NCBI RefSeq assembly: GCF_000004075.3
Contig: NC_026659.2
Location: 558,001 to 622,000 of the forward strand
Reading direction: 5' to 3'
From: Cucumis sativus
Lineage: Eukaryota > Streptophyta > Magnoliopsida > Cucurbitales > Cucurbitaceae
Length of the DNA: 64,000 nt
Of the stretch, positions 13,843-30,770 are shown in pieces. The first letter of the stretch is position 1, and each line of letters starts with the position of its first letter. The notes under the pieces are model-generated. The model searched no databases. It was not told the DNA's origin and worked only from the letters and a program-made list of their open reading frames with translations. Both the position numbers and the translations under genes were made by a program.

Positions 13843-14708
13843 CCCATGCATTGTATTCTTTTTTCTTGGTGTTTAAGATTGGCTCAAATTGGTGCTCCCA
13901 TGGATCACTCACAATCACAAACAAAGAAATAGATTCTCTATCACCTTTATTTATTTATAATATTTGTATTTAAAAAAAAAAGGGTGTTGGGTGTGGTTCA
14001 AGCATCTTGACCACCAAAAACTAGGGAATTTCCCTAAAAGAATTTAATAATTTTTTGTAGGTACATACAAAAGAAAAAAGAAAACCCTAATTTGTATGCT
14101 TTGAAGAACTCATATCCATAGTGGGAAATTTTAAGAGAACATAATAGGGATATGGTTTGAATGGAAGCATTAGGAAAGGAATATTTAGAAAGTTTAAGTT
14201 GGTTTAGTTCAACATGCATCACATTAAGAAGTATAATGTGGATATTTGATAAATTGTGTTTGAGGATGAGAAAATGAAAAAGGGGAAGAAGAGGTGAAAT
14301 AGTTTATGTTGTGTGAAGAAAATTCTTTGTAAGGGTAGTGACAAAGATGGAGATTCTTAGGGAATATTTATGTGTGGAAGGGGTTTGTTGGGGAATTATA
14401 TATATCTTCCTTTTCTTTTTTAGGAATAATGTTAATGTAAACATTAATTTAATATTATTAATAAATAAAAATTATATATTATAGTACTTTTTATTAAACT
14501 ACAAATTAACATATGCTGTGAAGATAAAAATATATTAATTCTAAAATAATTAAATAGATTATATATATACTTTTTATATATAGTATTTTTGTCTTAATTG
14601 AAGCATTAAATGGACAAAGGAAATTGAAAATAAGTTTCCTTTTTAGTTTAGAAACTTTGCCAAATTCGAAATATTTGGAACATAAAGCTATAATAAATAT
14701 ACCCTGAT

Positions 14709-14764
14709 TGGGCTTCTCTGCGAAGGCCCACCAAGATTTAGGCCCATTTCTTAGGCGTTGGGCT
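14709..14764. promoter_or_regulatory. Cluster of four site II (TGGGCY/RGCCCA) motifs
   Basis: TGGGCT at 14709-14714, GGCCCA at 14725-14730 and 14741-14746, and TGGGCT at 14759-14764 lie within 56 bases of locally GC-rich DNA. Site II elements are bound by TCP factors and are enriched in promoters of plant housekeeping and organelle-biogenesis genes. The nearest start downstream is the plastid-protein gene at 15372, about 600 bp away, so this could be its promoter if there is a leader or leader intron. Confidence 0.45.
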
Positions 14765-15371
14765 CGGTCCTAAGATCCATCGCACGTTGGATCCATTTAT
14801 GACCCAAGTTCTTAATTTTTTTTTTTTTTTTTTTTTTAGGATAGCTAATAGGTATAGATTTTAAGAAATTTACATTTTCATTTAAAATTTACCTAAACCA
14901 TTAGAGAACATTAACTATTTTCCCCCAAATTGATATTGGATTAGGATTGACAAAAATCTTCCTTTACCTGTGAGTTTCCATTCCGTTGGACGAAATTTTT
15001 TTGATTTGATGGAAGATGAAGGTTAAACGAGAAGTATAATATAAACTTTCTATTGACTTCTGTTCTCATCCGATATTCAACCCTATATTCATTCCTTCAT
15101 CTTTACTTGAACTAAAAAGAACATTTAAAATGCTAGAAAATTTATCGAAAATGATACATTTATAATTGTTTGATGGAATAGGGTTTAGTAGATTTTTGAA
15201 GTGATTGTTCTTTTATTACATTTTAAATTAGAAAAATTAATTTTAAAAAGTTATCTCATCTCCACCTTCACCCTTCAGCACTCTTCACTCTTCTTTCGGT
15301 TCCGGCGGTTTCGCAGTCAAGGCTTCCCAAAACCCTCCAAATACCCTCACTGGCTCATTAATTTACCAGCC

Positions 15372-17617
15372 ATGGCCACTACACTCATCGCCTCCCTTTC
15401 TTCAAACCTAAAACTTCCTCTTCTCTCTGCAATTTCATCTTCCCCTTCAACCTTTCGACGCCAAACCCAAACCGTTCCATTTTCTAACTCCCCAATTCAG
15501 ACCCTCTGGCTCAATCCCACAAGAAACTGTAATGTGATATCGCATAATCGAAGTGGGTTTTTGATTTCGAGGAAATTGGAATCTTTTACCGTCTTTGCTG
15601 CAGATTTTGAAGCTCAAAGTGATGATAGGGAGGAGAGTACTATGCCTGAGCGGTTCAGGTACTTGGCCAAAGAAGGTTCTGATCCTCCTGTGAGGTGGCC
15701 TTTCTTTGTGGGTAAACTCTTCTACTCCTTATGCTTTCTTTTTTTCTTGGTTGTTTTAGATGATTCAGAATCTGTTCTGTTTTTGGTCTGTTGAATTTTA
15801 TCACTTCCTGTGAGTTTAATCTTCAAAACTTGTTGGTGAGCTTGGGATAGTTGAATTTAGGGTAGAAGAGTTTGCCAAAGTTGTGGTTTATGAAGAACAA
15901 TTACTTTTATCATGACGCCTAATTCATTTAAGAGTGTTGGTACTTGTTAAGATCCTAACTTTGTTGATAAATCCTTTTGGAATTCTTTTCATTTTAACAA
16001 GAACACCTGTATCTGCAATAGTTTTTAAGCTCTATAGTGTTCGATTTCATTGCTTAGGTTATGGTACCCCATAGTCTGCCACCGCCTTTTTGTGATAAGG
16101 GCAAACTGCAAAGTTCTGTGGCATGCTAGTTTCTTTGCTATCTTATAGGATATTTGGATTGAGCGTTATAATAGGATCTTCGAACAAGTTACGACCTTAC
16201 TTGAAAATGATCTGTTCCATAGGTTTTACTACTATGTCCTTGAGTTCTAAGTTCTAAGGATCTTTAGACTGGTTGAGAGACTTAAGACCTCTATGAGGCA
16301 TTAATCTCTGGGCCTTTTTGTTATTACAATCTTCGTTTGATTCTGTTGGATTTGAGTCTTTTTTGTTGTTAGTTTCTTGCGCTCTCATTTTTTGTTGGTT
16401 ATTTTCTTTTTGTATGGCCTTGTTTATTTGTCTCTCAATAAAAGCTCAGTTTCTTACCGGAAAAAAAAAGGAAATTTTTTTGGTATGGACATGTGAACGT
16501 GCTTGAACTTGGACACTTTCCCTATTCCATATGTAGTTAGCCTAAACCATTTAGCAAGTTTATGAGTTTTGTTTCCTTCAATCACTTTCACATGCTGATT
16601 TGGATTCTTAGTCATGTATTCGACTCTGGTTCATGATAATTCCCATCTGACGAGAAAAATTGGAAAGCTTGTGGATTAAGCTTAATCTTGTTCATAGTTC
16701 CCGTTGAACCTCGTGCAAATATGGTATTTTTGTTTTGTCCCAAACCACATCTCCTCACAATATGAGCAGCTTTAGCAGCTTCTTTTTTTGCTTCGTCCCC
16801 TGTTGTTAATCAGAATAATTCAATCTTTATTATATAAAAAATTTGAGTTCTTTATCTTTCGGTATCGTAATTGGAAGATGAATTTACTACTTTTACCTTT
16901 GTTTATGATGCAGCTCTTCCATTTCTTCTCTATGCGTGGAGAGCAGTCTTGTTTGAACTTGGTAACTGGAGAAAGATTGTTGTTAACCTCGTCGGCTTTG
17001 TGGTATCATTATTGAAAGGTGCCTTGGCCCTCATCCTCTATGTTATTGGAGATCCTATCACTTCTGTGATAAGAGGTATCGAGACAGCTTTCTACACGAT
17101 TCGATCATTCCACTCAAGCATAGTTGCATATGCTCCCGTTTCTGAACTGACCACAATAATCATACTAGCCTCAACTGTGCTTGCAATATCAGAAGCCAGT
17201 GCTCCTGATTCCGTTAGAAGTCAACCGTATCTTCTAACATTATCAGGCCTTGCTGGCTACGCAGCAGTGCGAGGTTACATTTCCGAGCCTTTCTTCTGGA
17301 CAATTCTGTTGTGTGTATACGGTTACTCCAGCTTTGTCAAGAAGAGAAACGACGTAAGTTCTGCATTACCTGCTGCTGCTGTTTTTGCTGCCATTGGAGA
17401 ACCATGGGTAAGAATCTTAGCTATGGGTTCATTTCTGGCTTTAGCCATTACTCACCATTGGAAGAACCTTTCACAAGGAAAGAAAGAGGATGAAGATGAA
17501 AAGGGTGTGTATCGGTGGGATATTCCCTTGCCTCTTTTGGGTGTAGCTTTAGCTATTGGAATTCATGGTGCTGCCAAATGGGCTGGATATAGGCACTTAA
17601 CATGGATGATTGTTTGA
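15372..17617 (+). CDS. Plastid-targeted multi-pass membrane protein, function unknown
   Basis: Two exons, 15372-15711 and 16914-17617, joined by a GT-AG intron in phase 1; 347 aa. The start follows CC and opens a Ser/Thr-rich, acid-poor N-terminus of about 75 residues typical of a chloroplast transit peptide, then an acidic stretch and the conserved-looking segment DPPVRWPFFVALPFLLYAWR spanning the splice join. The rest has about six hydrophobic segments, a charged Lys/Glu/Asp loop near residue 305 and a final short hydrophobic stretch ending WMIV. I recognise it as a conserved plant plastid protein of unknown biochemistry; it may correspond to the EMB1923-type embryo-defective locus, but I cannot confirm that from sequence alone. 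The intron carries a LINE tail. A site II cluster lies about 600 bp upstream. Confidence 0.8.
16080..16470 (+). mobile_element. LINE 3'-end fragment inside an intron
   Basis: Within intron 1 of the plastid-protein gene. At about 16150-16188 the plus strand reads DIWIERYNRIFEQ, matching the W-x-ER-x-R-IF motif at the C-terminus of plant LINE reverse transcriptases. It is followed by a T-rich 3' untranslated stretch, a CTCAATAAAAGCTCAGTTTC end and a poly(A) tract at about 16461-16470. The copy is strongly 5'-truncated and its frame contains stops, so it is dead. No target-site duplication was identified. Confidence 0.55.
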
Positions 17618-19332
17618 ATACAAACACTTAAATTATGAGGATATTGATTTCAAAGAAGAGAAACTCCCTAATTTATCATTCAATGTATATTTAAAATTTT
17701 CTGTCTTTCTAGTTTAATCATCTAATTTTACTTTGTACAAAGATGATATCAAGGTTTTACTACATCTATTTTTCTGTTAAAATGAATCCTACCCTATTTT
17801 TAAAACTATGTTGATATGTGACGAATGATGGATAGAAGCAGCTATACGTTAATTAGAAAGTGACAAACAATAAAGGATCTCATATTAACTTAGAATAATC
17901 TTTGAAAATTCAAATCTAGAAATAAAAATTTTGGAAACTTAAAGTGTGGAAATGAATGTGAAGGAGCCGGGCAGTTTCATGGATCCTTCAGCTTGTGGAA
18001 TTTATTGTGTTGGTTAGTATCATCTTTTTCTATTGCCCCAATTAATTCAATGAACCTTATTTCAACAAGACCAAGTCAAATATTATATAATATTTACAAT
18101 TTAGTTCTTACTATAAATTGTAACAATAATTTAACACTATACTTTGTAAACTTGTAACAAAATTTTGATCAAAATTAGAACTACTTGTATTTAAATTACA
18201 TTTGATTCTCATCTTAATCAATTTATTGATCTACGTGCACTCATATTTCAACTACCATCCGCACTAGAATGACACTTTCAATTATGTCAATGACGACTCA
18301 CTTTGGTTATCAATTATTTTTCACCGTTTTGCTTTTTATTTTAGCTTTTGAAAATTAAATCTAGAAACGCCTCTTTCATCTCTAATCATCTATTTTATAT
18401 TATTGCTCTAATAAATCAAGAGGTTTTGAAAACTAAGAACTATTATCTATTGAAATATATTGAAATTGACAAATTGACATTCGTTTTAGTAGCCATTTTA
18501 TTTATAGTTTTTTGTTTTAAAAATTTATGCATCATTGTTTTTCAATTTTCTTATCATAAGTTTTACTTGCTTTGAACAACATGAGAATTATTTAGTTAAA
18601 AAAGAAAATAAATTTTCAAAAACAAAACCTTAATAGAAAATAGATATATGAGAAAAAGTAGAGTTTAAAAAATAAAAATAAATTGATATTAATTTGAGCA
18701 TAAGCATGAAAAATGAAGTAAACTCAATAGTCAATATGTAAGAACATTCCTCTATATATATATATACACCGACTTACATATATAACATTTATTCTCGTTA
18801 GACATGGTCAAGACATTGTAGGTTTATGTGTATATATATATAAATGTGAACTATACTTTCGAGCTATGATTTTATCAACATTTATTTTAGCCTAAACCTC
18901 TATAAAAGAAGAAAAGAAAAGTAGTATTTAACTAATCAATACATTCCAAGGAAGAAAAGGTGTCTCCATGAACATTTATATCCTTTCATCTTTTTTAGCA
19001 ATAAACTAAATAATTTAAACTTTAATTTTAGTTTTGAAAAATGATAAATTGATATACATTTGGGATCGCTTTCAAAAACATCCTCACAGTTTATACCAAA
19101 TATACACTTGATTAGATTAGTTCACTACCGCGTTATGTATGAAGACCGAGTAGGTGGTGAGGGTTACTTTCAAAGAAATTAAAACAAAAACCAATAATAC
19201 TTTCATTGTTGACATTTCAAAATGAGCTTTTCATTTTTCCACAAACGTTTCAATCACACTTTGGCATATAAATACACATTCATATCGTTTCAATATAATT
19301 CATAAAGTACAATATTATATTTCTTATTCAAT
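17618..19332. other. Intergenic region with the subtilase TATA box
   Basis: AT-rich spacer between the plastid-protein gene and the subtilase, with no gene-like ORF. It should contain the 3' end of the first transcript. Near the right end is a clear TATA box, TATAAATA at 19267-19274, 59 bases before the subtilase ATG, which places the transcription start around 19300. Confidence 0.6.
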
Positions 19333-24034
<4,702 letters not shown>

Positions 24035-24445
24035 TAACAAGTTTGTAATTTCCTTGTATTATCTCATTACCTATGTGTTCTTCAAATTATTATTAGTTAA
24101 TAAATTCTCAAGTTGGGACATATGAATGTATTAATAATTTAAAAGTTCGTTGTTTGAATAATAATTACCGTTTCTCGGTTGCTTTTTTTTAAAAAAATTG
24201 ACTAAAATATATAGTGTTAGTAAATTAATACTAATTAAACTAATAGACACACTAATAAACATCTACGTGTGATATAATTTTTAAAAATGTCCCAAATATA
24301 TATGATTCGAACTAAAATTAATTTTATTAATTTAGTTTAAATTATACGATAAAATAATTGTTTGTTTATTTTTTTAGAAAAATCATCAAATATATTAGCA
24401 TTTTTATTACCAACTTTGAAAATTATATTCTTAAACGGGGAATTA

Positions 24446-24616
24446 AGAAAAAATAGCAAATTTGACAAAAAAAAAAGTCAGTAAAATTTCAGATTCTATC
24501 AATAACAAACATTTTAGTATAGGTGTCATTAATAGCTAATGATAGAAGGATATCACTTGCTATCATTGATATAATATAAAAATTTTAATATATTTTGCTA
24601 TTTTTAAAAATATCTC
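24446..24616. mobile_element. MITE-like element, AAATAGCAAA family, copy A
   Basis: The left end contains AAAAAATAGCAAATTTGACA and the right end TTTTGCTATTTTTAAAAATA, so the termini are inverted around AAAATAGCAAA. The inside carries short inverted pieces such as CTATCA/TGATAG. The layout is repeated at 63172-63345. It is non-coding. Its superfamily (possibly Mutator-like) is a guess because no target duplication could be fixed. Confidence 0.5.
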
Positions 24617-24712
24617 TTCCCAAATTAAATTTCTTCTGATAAAGTTAAAGATAGTTATTGTAAATATAATAATTAGATTCAAAATAATTATGTATATAAC
24701 AATATTTTTTTT

Positions 24713-24859
24713 AAAATTATAAATATAGCAAATCTATCGAAACCTATAAAGGATAGAAGTCTATCAATGATAGACCATGTTGCAAATATTAATCTATATC
24801 AATAGTCTATCAACAATAAAAATTGATCGCAAATAAATTTTGCTATATTTGTAATTTTT
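24713..24859. mobile_element. MITE-like element, related family, copy B (147 bp)
   Basis: The first 20 bases, AAAATTATAAATATAGCAAA, and the reverse complement of the last bases, AAAATTACAAATATAGCAAA, match except at one site when aligned within the terminal repeat. The inside has several CTATCA/TGATAG pieces. Non-coding. It lies about 100 bp from copy A, which may mean nested or clustered insertion. Confidence 0.55.
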
Positions 24860-25262
24860 AAATTACCGCTCATTATAATTATAATTAGGTAAAAGTTAGT
24901 ATTTTACAATTTATTGAGAGTGGAAACGTTTAATAATAATGGAAGAAAATGGGAAGAAAAATAAAAAGATAATTTGATTTAAAATGTATTAAAAATACAA
25001 TTAGAGTATAATTAAAAGACAAATGTTATTTTAATTGTTGGGATGAGGTGGAGGTAATAGAAGGGAAGAAGAAGAAGTTGCATGATCCTAACGGCCAATA
25101 TAAGTAGCAACGAGAAGCTTTCGGAAAGGCGCCATGTTCCACTTTCATGACCTTCAGATTCAGACTCCCATGGTGGCTTACCTTCTACCTCAAAAATATC
25201 CTTCCTAACCTCCATTTCTAGTCTTACACACATCCCACCCAAATACACAGAAAATAATAATA

Positions 25263-28200
25263 ATGGAAGCTCCTTTGCTCAATGGCGTCGCCGAAGCCGA
25301 CTATCCGCCACTCAGAACTTTTAGCGACCTCAAGCGTGTCTTCTTTGCTGAGTCGACGAAGCTCTGGAAGATTGCGGCGCCGATTGTTTTTGGTATAATT
25401 TGTCAGTACGGAATCAATTCACTCACTAGCATTTTCGTTGGCCATATAGGCGACGTGGAGCTTTCTGCCGTTTCTATCTCTGTTTCCGTCATTGGAACCT
25501 TCGCCTTTGGTTTCATGGTTCGTTTCCTTCTCTCTCTTTCTCTCGATTTTTTTTTTTTTTTTTTTTACTTTTTTGTCTGTATGATAAGAATCAAGAATTT
25601 CTCAGTGCTTGTTTATGAACTACTCTATGATGAAGGATTGATTATATTATATCCGTGCTGTTTTGATTATGTCCGTTTTCTCTTTCCAGATTGATTTTTT
25701 TTATAATGTAGGATCACGACGGGAGAGTGATTTTCTTTCTCGTTTTGCTAAATTTTTATTACTTAGAAATTGTTCTCCAGGTTCTGGATCTGGTAAAGTT
25801 TTTGCTGATTATGCGAATTCTGTCTTTAGATATGCGCTTAGTTCATTTGTATCTACCTGTAAGAATTTATGTGTTCTACTATGCTAGTTTTTCTTCTCCT
25901 GTTAGCTAAGATGAAAATGGAAGGGGCTCAGAACAGATAATTTTATACGAGTATTTCAAATTAATTGAAATGTGGCTCGTTAAGCAGCAGCCATAGTGGT
26001 GGCCTGTTGAATAATTTCTCGGAGAAGTTATTCCTGAGATAATTGTCTAATTTTGCTTTTAAGTAGAAGACGAATATCTTTCAATTGTGTACCTCTTCTT
26101 CTGATTTTCCTATTCTTGACTATCATTGAATTTGATTTTCTCTAAAATGTAGCTTGGTATGGGAAGTGCACTGGAGACGCTGTGTGGCCAAGCTTATGGC
26201 GCTGGACAAGTTTACTTGCTTGGCGTTTATATGCAACGTTCATGGATTATTCTCACAGTCTCCAGCTTCTTCATTCTACCGATTTACTGGTATGCTGAAC
26301 CAGTCCTGAAGCTTCTAGGACAAGCAGATGAAATAGCTGAAGTTGCAGGATGGTTCACAAGGTTGCTAATTCCTGAACTCTTCTCAATGGCAATTGTTTT
26401 TCCCACCCAAAAGTTCCTTCAAGCCCAGAGCAAGGTCAATGTCCTTGCCTATATTGGGTTAATGGCCTTATTATTACATGCTGCAATGCTCTGGCTCTTT
26501 ATTTTCGTATTCAACTCGAACCTAACTGGTGCAGCTATTGCAAGCAACATTTCAAGTTGGGTTACTGCTATAGCACAAGTTATCTATGTTGTCGGCTGGT
26601 GTAAAGATGGATGGACTGGTTTGTCTCGCGCGGCTTTCAATGATATATGGGCCTTTGTTGGCCTTTCCTTTTCATCTGCAGTAATGATTTGCCTTGAACT
26701 CTGGTATATGATGAGTATAATTATTCTTACTGGCCATCTTGATAATGCGGTATATGCTGTTGGTTCCCTTTCAATTTGGTAAGAACAGAACTTAGTGCTA
26801 ATTGAATGGCATTATGTTTTACGAATATCAATTGCACCCTTCTGTAGTTCGTACAACAAAAATTAAGTTTTATGCTGAATAATATGATTATAGGCATTGC
26901 TTGAGAATGGACAGCAAGTTCATGGCATAATAATGAGATTACAGGGTGATATTCGGTTAGGGCAAGGAAATAAAACCTTGTGAGTTGTAAAGCATGCAGA
27001 AATCATGGATACTTTTCTTACGAACTTGAATTTTGAAGTAGGTACATCTAATGAAGGATGTCGAGGTTTGATTAATCCATTTACTTCTACATTTTTCAGC
27101 ATGAACATCAACGGATTCGAGGCAATGTTATTCATAGGTATAAATGCTGCCATTAGGTATGTGATTTTCATCCATTAAATTTCTTGTCCCTCCGACGGCC
27201 TGTTATTGCATCTGACTATTCTAATACCAGGGATTTTAAATCATAAATATAATACTGTAATATATGAATAGTTCAATTGAAAGTTTATCTCACACTCCAA
27301 ATAAACTATGATGTAAATAAAAAACAGAACAATTTGATAACATGCCAATGTTTGATGTGTCAAAATGTATTGATTGATCTGCGTAGATAATAACTATTAT
27401 TAATGTATTGAATTTGCAATTGTGTCATCTTCCCAGCGTGCGGGTTTCCAATGAGCTTGGACAAGGACATCCATTGGCAACCAAATATTCTGTCTATGTA
27501 ACAGTATTTCAGTCTCTCCTTCTCGGATTACTTTCCATGGTGATTATCTTAATCACGAAGGATCATTTTGCTGTCATTTACACCAGCAGCAAAGAAATGC
27601 AAGCTGCCGTCTCTAAACTAGCATACCTTCTTGGAGTCACCATGGTTCTCAACAGTGTCCAGCCAGTAATTTCAGGTACCAAATCCACCATGTGTTTACA
27701 AGTCGGCAATAAGATAATATAAGATTCTCCCTTTTTTAAAAAACTTTTTTCCGAGTTTTTCAGGCGTTGCAATTGGAGCTGGTTGGCAAACGTTGGTAGC
27801 ATGTATCAATCTTGGCTCTTATTATGTTTTTGGTCTTCCCCTTGGTTACCTTCTTGGTTATACGAAACATTTTGGAGTTCAGGTCAGTAAATTTCCTTTC
27901 CCTTTTCACCAAAATGAATACAAAACGGTCAAAACTGAAATTGACATGATGATTATGGGAGTCTTTTGGGAGTTCCCAACAACCTTAGATGTAGAGTAGA
28001 TCTTATATATTCTGCATGATCAGCCATTCCAAATGTAACATATATTCTTTATAATCACAGGGACTGTGGGGAGGCATGATTTGTGGACTTTCTCTCCAAA
28101 CCATTCTGCTTCTAATCACACTCTACAAAACAAACTGGACCCATGAGGTAAGTTTAATCCCTACTAATTCTAAATCTCTCCCTCTCATCACAATATAGCA

Positions 28201-28476
28201 GTCAACTCTGTTTCACATATCGAAGGTTCAATCTCTCATATTGACAGTTGTGTGTTGTACTCAAATGTGATACCATACCATCAAAATTGATTTGAATGGT
28301 TACATAACAAAAGTGATTCTGAAGTTCACTTCCAAACATGCTAATTAAAATGGCTCGGTGGATGCATAATTAATTAAGGAAATTACATTTGGCAGGTGAA
28401 TCTGTCGATAGAACGGATGAAAAGATGGGGAGGACAAGAGGCCAAAATTGACGTTACAGCAGCCGATTACATATGA
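25263..28476 (+). CDS. MATE efflux transporter (DETOXIFICATION family)
   Basis: Seven exons: 25263-25517, 26153-26778, 27100-27156, 27437-27675, 27774-27892, 28061-28147 and 28396-28476. All are GT-AG and in frame, giving 487 aa, the usual size for plant DTX proteins. Family landmarks are in order: FVGHIGDVELSAVS, then MGSALETLCGQAYGAGQ, MQRSWIIL, LELWYM, INAAISVRVSNELGQGHP at an exon join, and LNSVQPVISGVAIGAGWQ. About twelve hydrophobic segments are present. MATE proteins export organic solutes, flavonoids or xenobiotics by proton or sodium antiport at the plasma membrane or tonoplast. It resembles the DTX27-33/TT12-like group, but the substrate cannot be read from sequence. No signs of decay. 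Confidence 0.92.
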
Positions 28477-29686
28477 AGTACATAGTCAGTAAAACAGCTT
28501 GACCTATTGCTCTAACTTAGCTTTGATTTTTTCTCTCTCTCTTTTGGTTCCAAAATTATTTCTGTTCCTCCTTAGTTCTTCATGCCGATCTAAAATAATT
28601 AGCTCACAAAAGATAGAAATAAATATAATTTTAAATAATTTTTTTAAAAAAAATCCTTATAGTCAGCAACTAAGCTCTTTCCTTCACTTATATAGACATT
28701 GTGTTGTTTGTTTTCTTTCTATTTATTCATAGTTCGTGTCTGTCCATTTTCCTACTTATTAGTCTTATAAATTTCAAATCTTTGGTTTTCTTTCCCCCAT
28801 TTTTAATCATTCAACATTGTTCCATTTTAAACTTTATCCAAAGGAAATATTTGGGATTATAACATGTTTAAGAGCTGAGAAGTAAACACCACAAAAAATT
28901 TAGTAACAGTTTCAAGAATTAACTAACTACCCCTTTGTTAGATATTATATTAAATTTGACTCTTTCTAAGTTTAAATTTCATCCAATCAAATTTCTAAAT
29001 CAAATCAAGTAATTAATTATCCATTCTTTAGTTTCCTTACAAATTTATAGCAAGACATTATTTGTTTTTTTATTGATTTTTTTTTTAACCGACTGAGCGA
29101 TAATTAAACTTTCAAATCTTAGAAAGTTACATTTAGACGAATTTTATTTTATCTTTTTTATTAAGTTAAAATTATGAGCGCCAATGTAACTTTATTATGG
29201 ATGTTCAACATAGGTTAAACATTTGAGTGATTATTATTAGAGTTCTATGCCAATTAGGTCAAAAACCAAAGTAAAGTGCAACACAAGAAGAAGAAAAAAC
29301 AAATAATTCCTTACCTAGTCAACTAATCAATCTATCTACGACAGTAAGAAACACCAAAATATACAAAGAATTAGTAGCGGTGATTTTCAAAAGTTGTCCA
29401 AGAAGGATAAGAATAAGAGTCCATGGATAATATTTTTAAATTTAACTTTTGAACAAATTTTAATAGTAACTTATTCAAATTCTGGGCGTTAGACAAAATT
29501 GTGAGTTAAAAGAGTTAAAATTTATTCCTTGAACTGAGTGCAAGAAACAGAATTAACTGAAAGAAAACAAACCTTTGTAAGATTGAAAATTATGGACTGC
29601 CTCCTATTTTGTGGTTATGTTAAATAACTATAGAGAAATGATTTTTAAGTTATGTATAGTTTATTGTGAGATTAGTTTAGCATCAA
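28477..29686. other. Intergenic region, nothing recognisable
   Basis: AT-rich DNA between the MATE gene and tRNA-Leu. The first few hundred bases should include the MATE 3' UTR. No ORF with a recognisable product, no clear repeat. Confidence 0.5.
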
Positions 29687-29770
29687 GTCAGGATGGCCGA
29701 GTGGTCTAAGGCGCCAGACTCAAGTTCTGGTCTTCGAGAGAGGGCGTGGGTTCAAATCCCACTTCTGACA
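29687..29770 (+). tRNA. tRNA-Leu, anticodon CAA, intronless
   Basis: 84-base cloverleaf with a type II long variable arm. The acceptor stem GTCAGGA pairs with TTCTGAC, with discriminator A. The A box TGGCCGAGTGG and B box GGTTCAAATCC are intact. The anticodon stem CCAGA/TCTGG encloses the loop CTCAAGT, giving anticodon CAA (reads UUG). There is no intron in the anticodon loop. A T5 run at 29774-29778 fits a RNA polymerase III terminator. Confidence 0.96.
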
Positions 29771-30770
29771 CTATTTTTGTTTTCCTTTTTTCCTCTCATT
29801 TTCAGGAGGTGACCTTCTATTGCCAAGAAAATCCCCATTGTGCCCCTGTTTTATTTCAAATATAAATCTATTTTCATTTATTTATTATTAAAGTCGGTCT
29901 GCATAACTTCTTCCTAAATGTATAGTATGCATAGTTACGAAAAATAATTAGGGTTTGAAATATTGACATGAACATCAAGATATCGATGGTATGGAAAAGT
30001 TCTTTCCAATGGATTTTTCTTTTTTTGAATAAAGCTATTAATGAGTTTATCCATAGGAATAGATCTAAAAAAATAAGCAACATCGAGATAAAAATGGTCG
30101 GTTTCAATACGAATTTTTGAAAATCAAGAAAAAAAATGTTAATATTAACTAAAACACTCTGAGATCTATTGTGATGTTGTTCCTCGTTAGTATACTTCCA
30201 AAGGCTAAAAGTTCTCGCAACACGAAGTCTACATACAATTTGAAGAAAAGAGAGTGAAAGCAAGAACAAGATGAAAAATATCAATCCTAGACTTATTGAT
30301 CTTTATACCCTAAGTAATACAATCATCTTATCCATTCTCAATGTCCTTTAAAATCGAAACCAAACATCTCCAAAACGGTTCGGCATTGTAAGGTTATGAC
30401 TTAAGAAATCAATCCATTAAATTTCAATGAGAAAATGAAAACAATAATAGAATTAGAACGTCCTTGTGAGGAAGAGAGTAGTAATATAATATAATTAAAT
30501 GTTCATTACATTACAGTATGGGAAAAATAATATCGAAGAGTAATAACCATCGAGCAATAGAATAAATCCCCATGAGAGAGAGAGAAGGGAAAGAGTGAAA
30601 TTCAATAGCTTAGTGCTAATCTGCTAAAAACAAAAAGGGTATTTGGAACAAACAAATTGTGTATACATTACAAAAACGATGCAAGAACCAATCTGTTTGT
30701 AAACCTTTAATCAATTTATTGCAGAAGAATAAAATAAAGTTGAAGTTCCATACAAGTACACATGTATATC
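29771..30770. other. Intergenic region before the RPS9 3' end
   Basis: AT-rich spacer. The right-hand part should include the 3' UTR of RPS9 on the minus strand. A 136-codon minus-strand ORF (29874-30284) is Leu/Ile/Phe-rich from AT-rich DNA and has no recognisable family. Confidence 0.5.

Larger units (their letters stand above)
1801..15371. other. Gene-poor AT-rich intergenic region, about 13.5 kb
   Basis: No ORF here has a recognisable product or codon bias; the longest open frames (about 60-117 codons) are low-complexity readings of AT- or CT-rich DNA. The region holds alternating AT runs (3075-3101, 7607-7625, 8236-8252, 8262-8280, 10828-10850), a CA run (7628-7641), a 26-bp minisatellite near 4.2 kb, a GC-rich island near 8.4 kb, three copies of a 7-bp unit at 13817-13842, a T tract at 14816-14838 and a site II cluster at 14.7 kb. 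No complete transposon, tRNA or protein gene was found. An unannotated long non-coding transcript or miRNA precursor cannot be excluded. Confidence 0.6.
24035..25262. other. Intergenic region containing two MITE-like copies
   Basis: AT-rich spacer between subtilase and MATE genes. It contains two short inverted-repeat elements listed separately (24446-24616 and 24713-24859). Nearer the MATE start, CCAAT-type sequence abuts TATAAG at 25099-25104, about 160 bases before the ATG: a plausible but weak core promoter. Confidence 0.5.

Noticed and set aside
29874-30284. 136-codon minus-strand ORF
   Set aside because: Hydrophobic by AT-richness, no motif, no plausible start context or splice structure.
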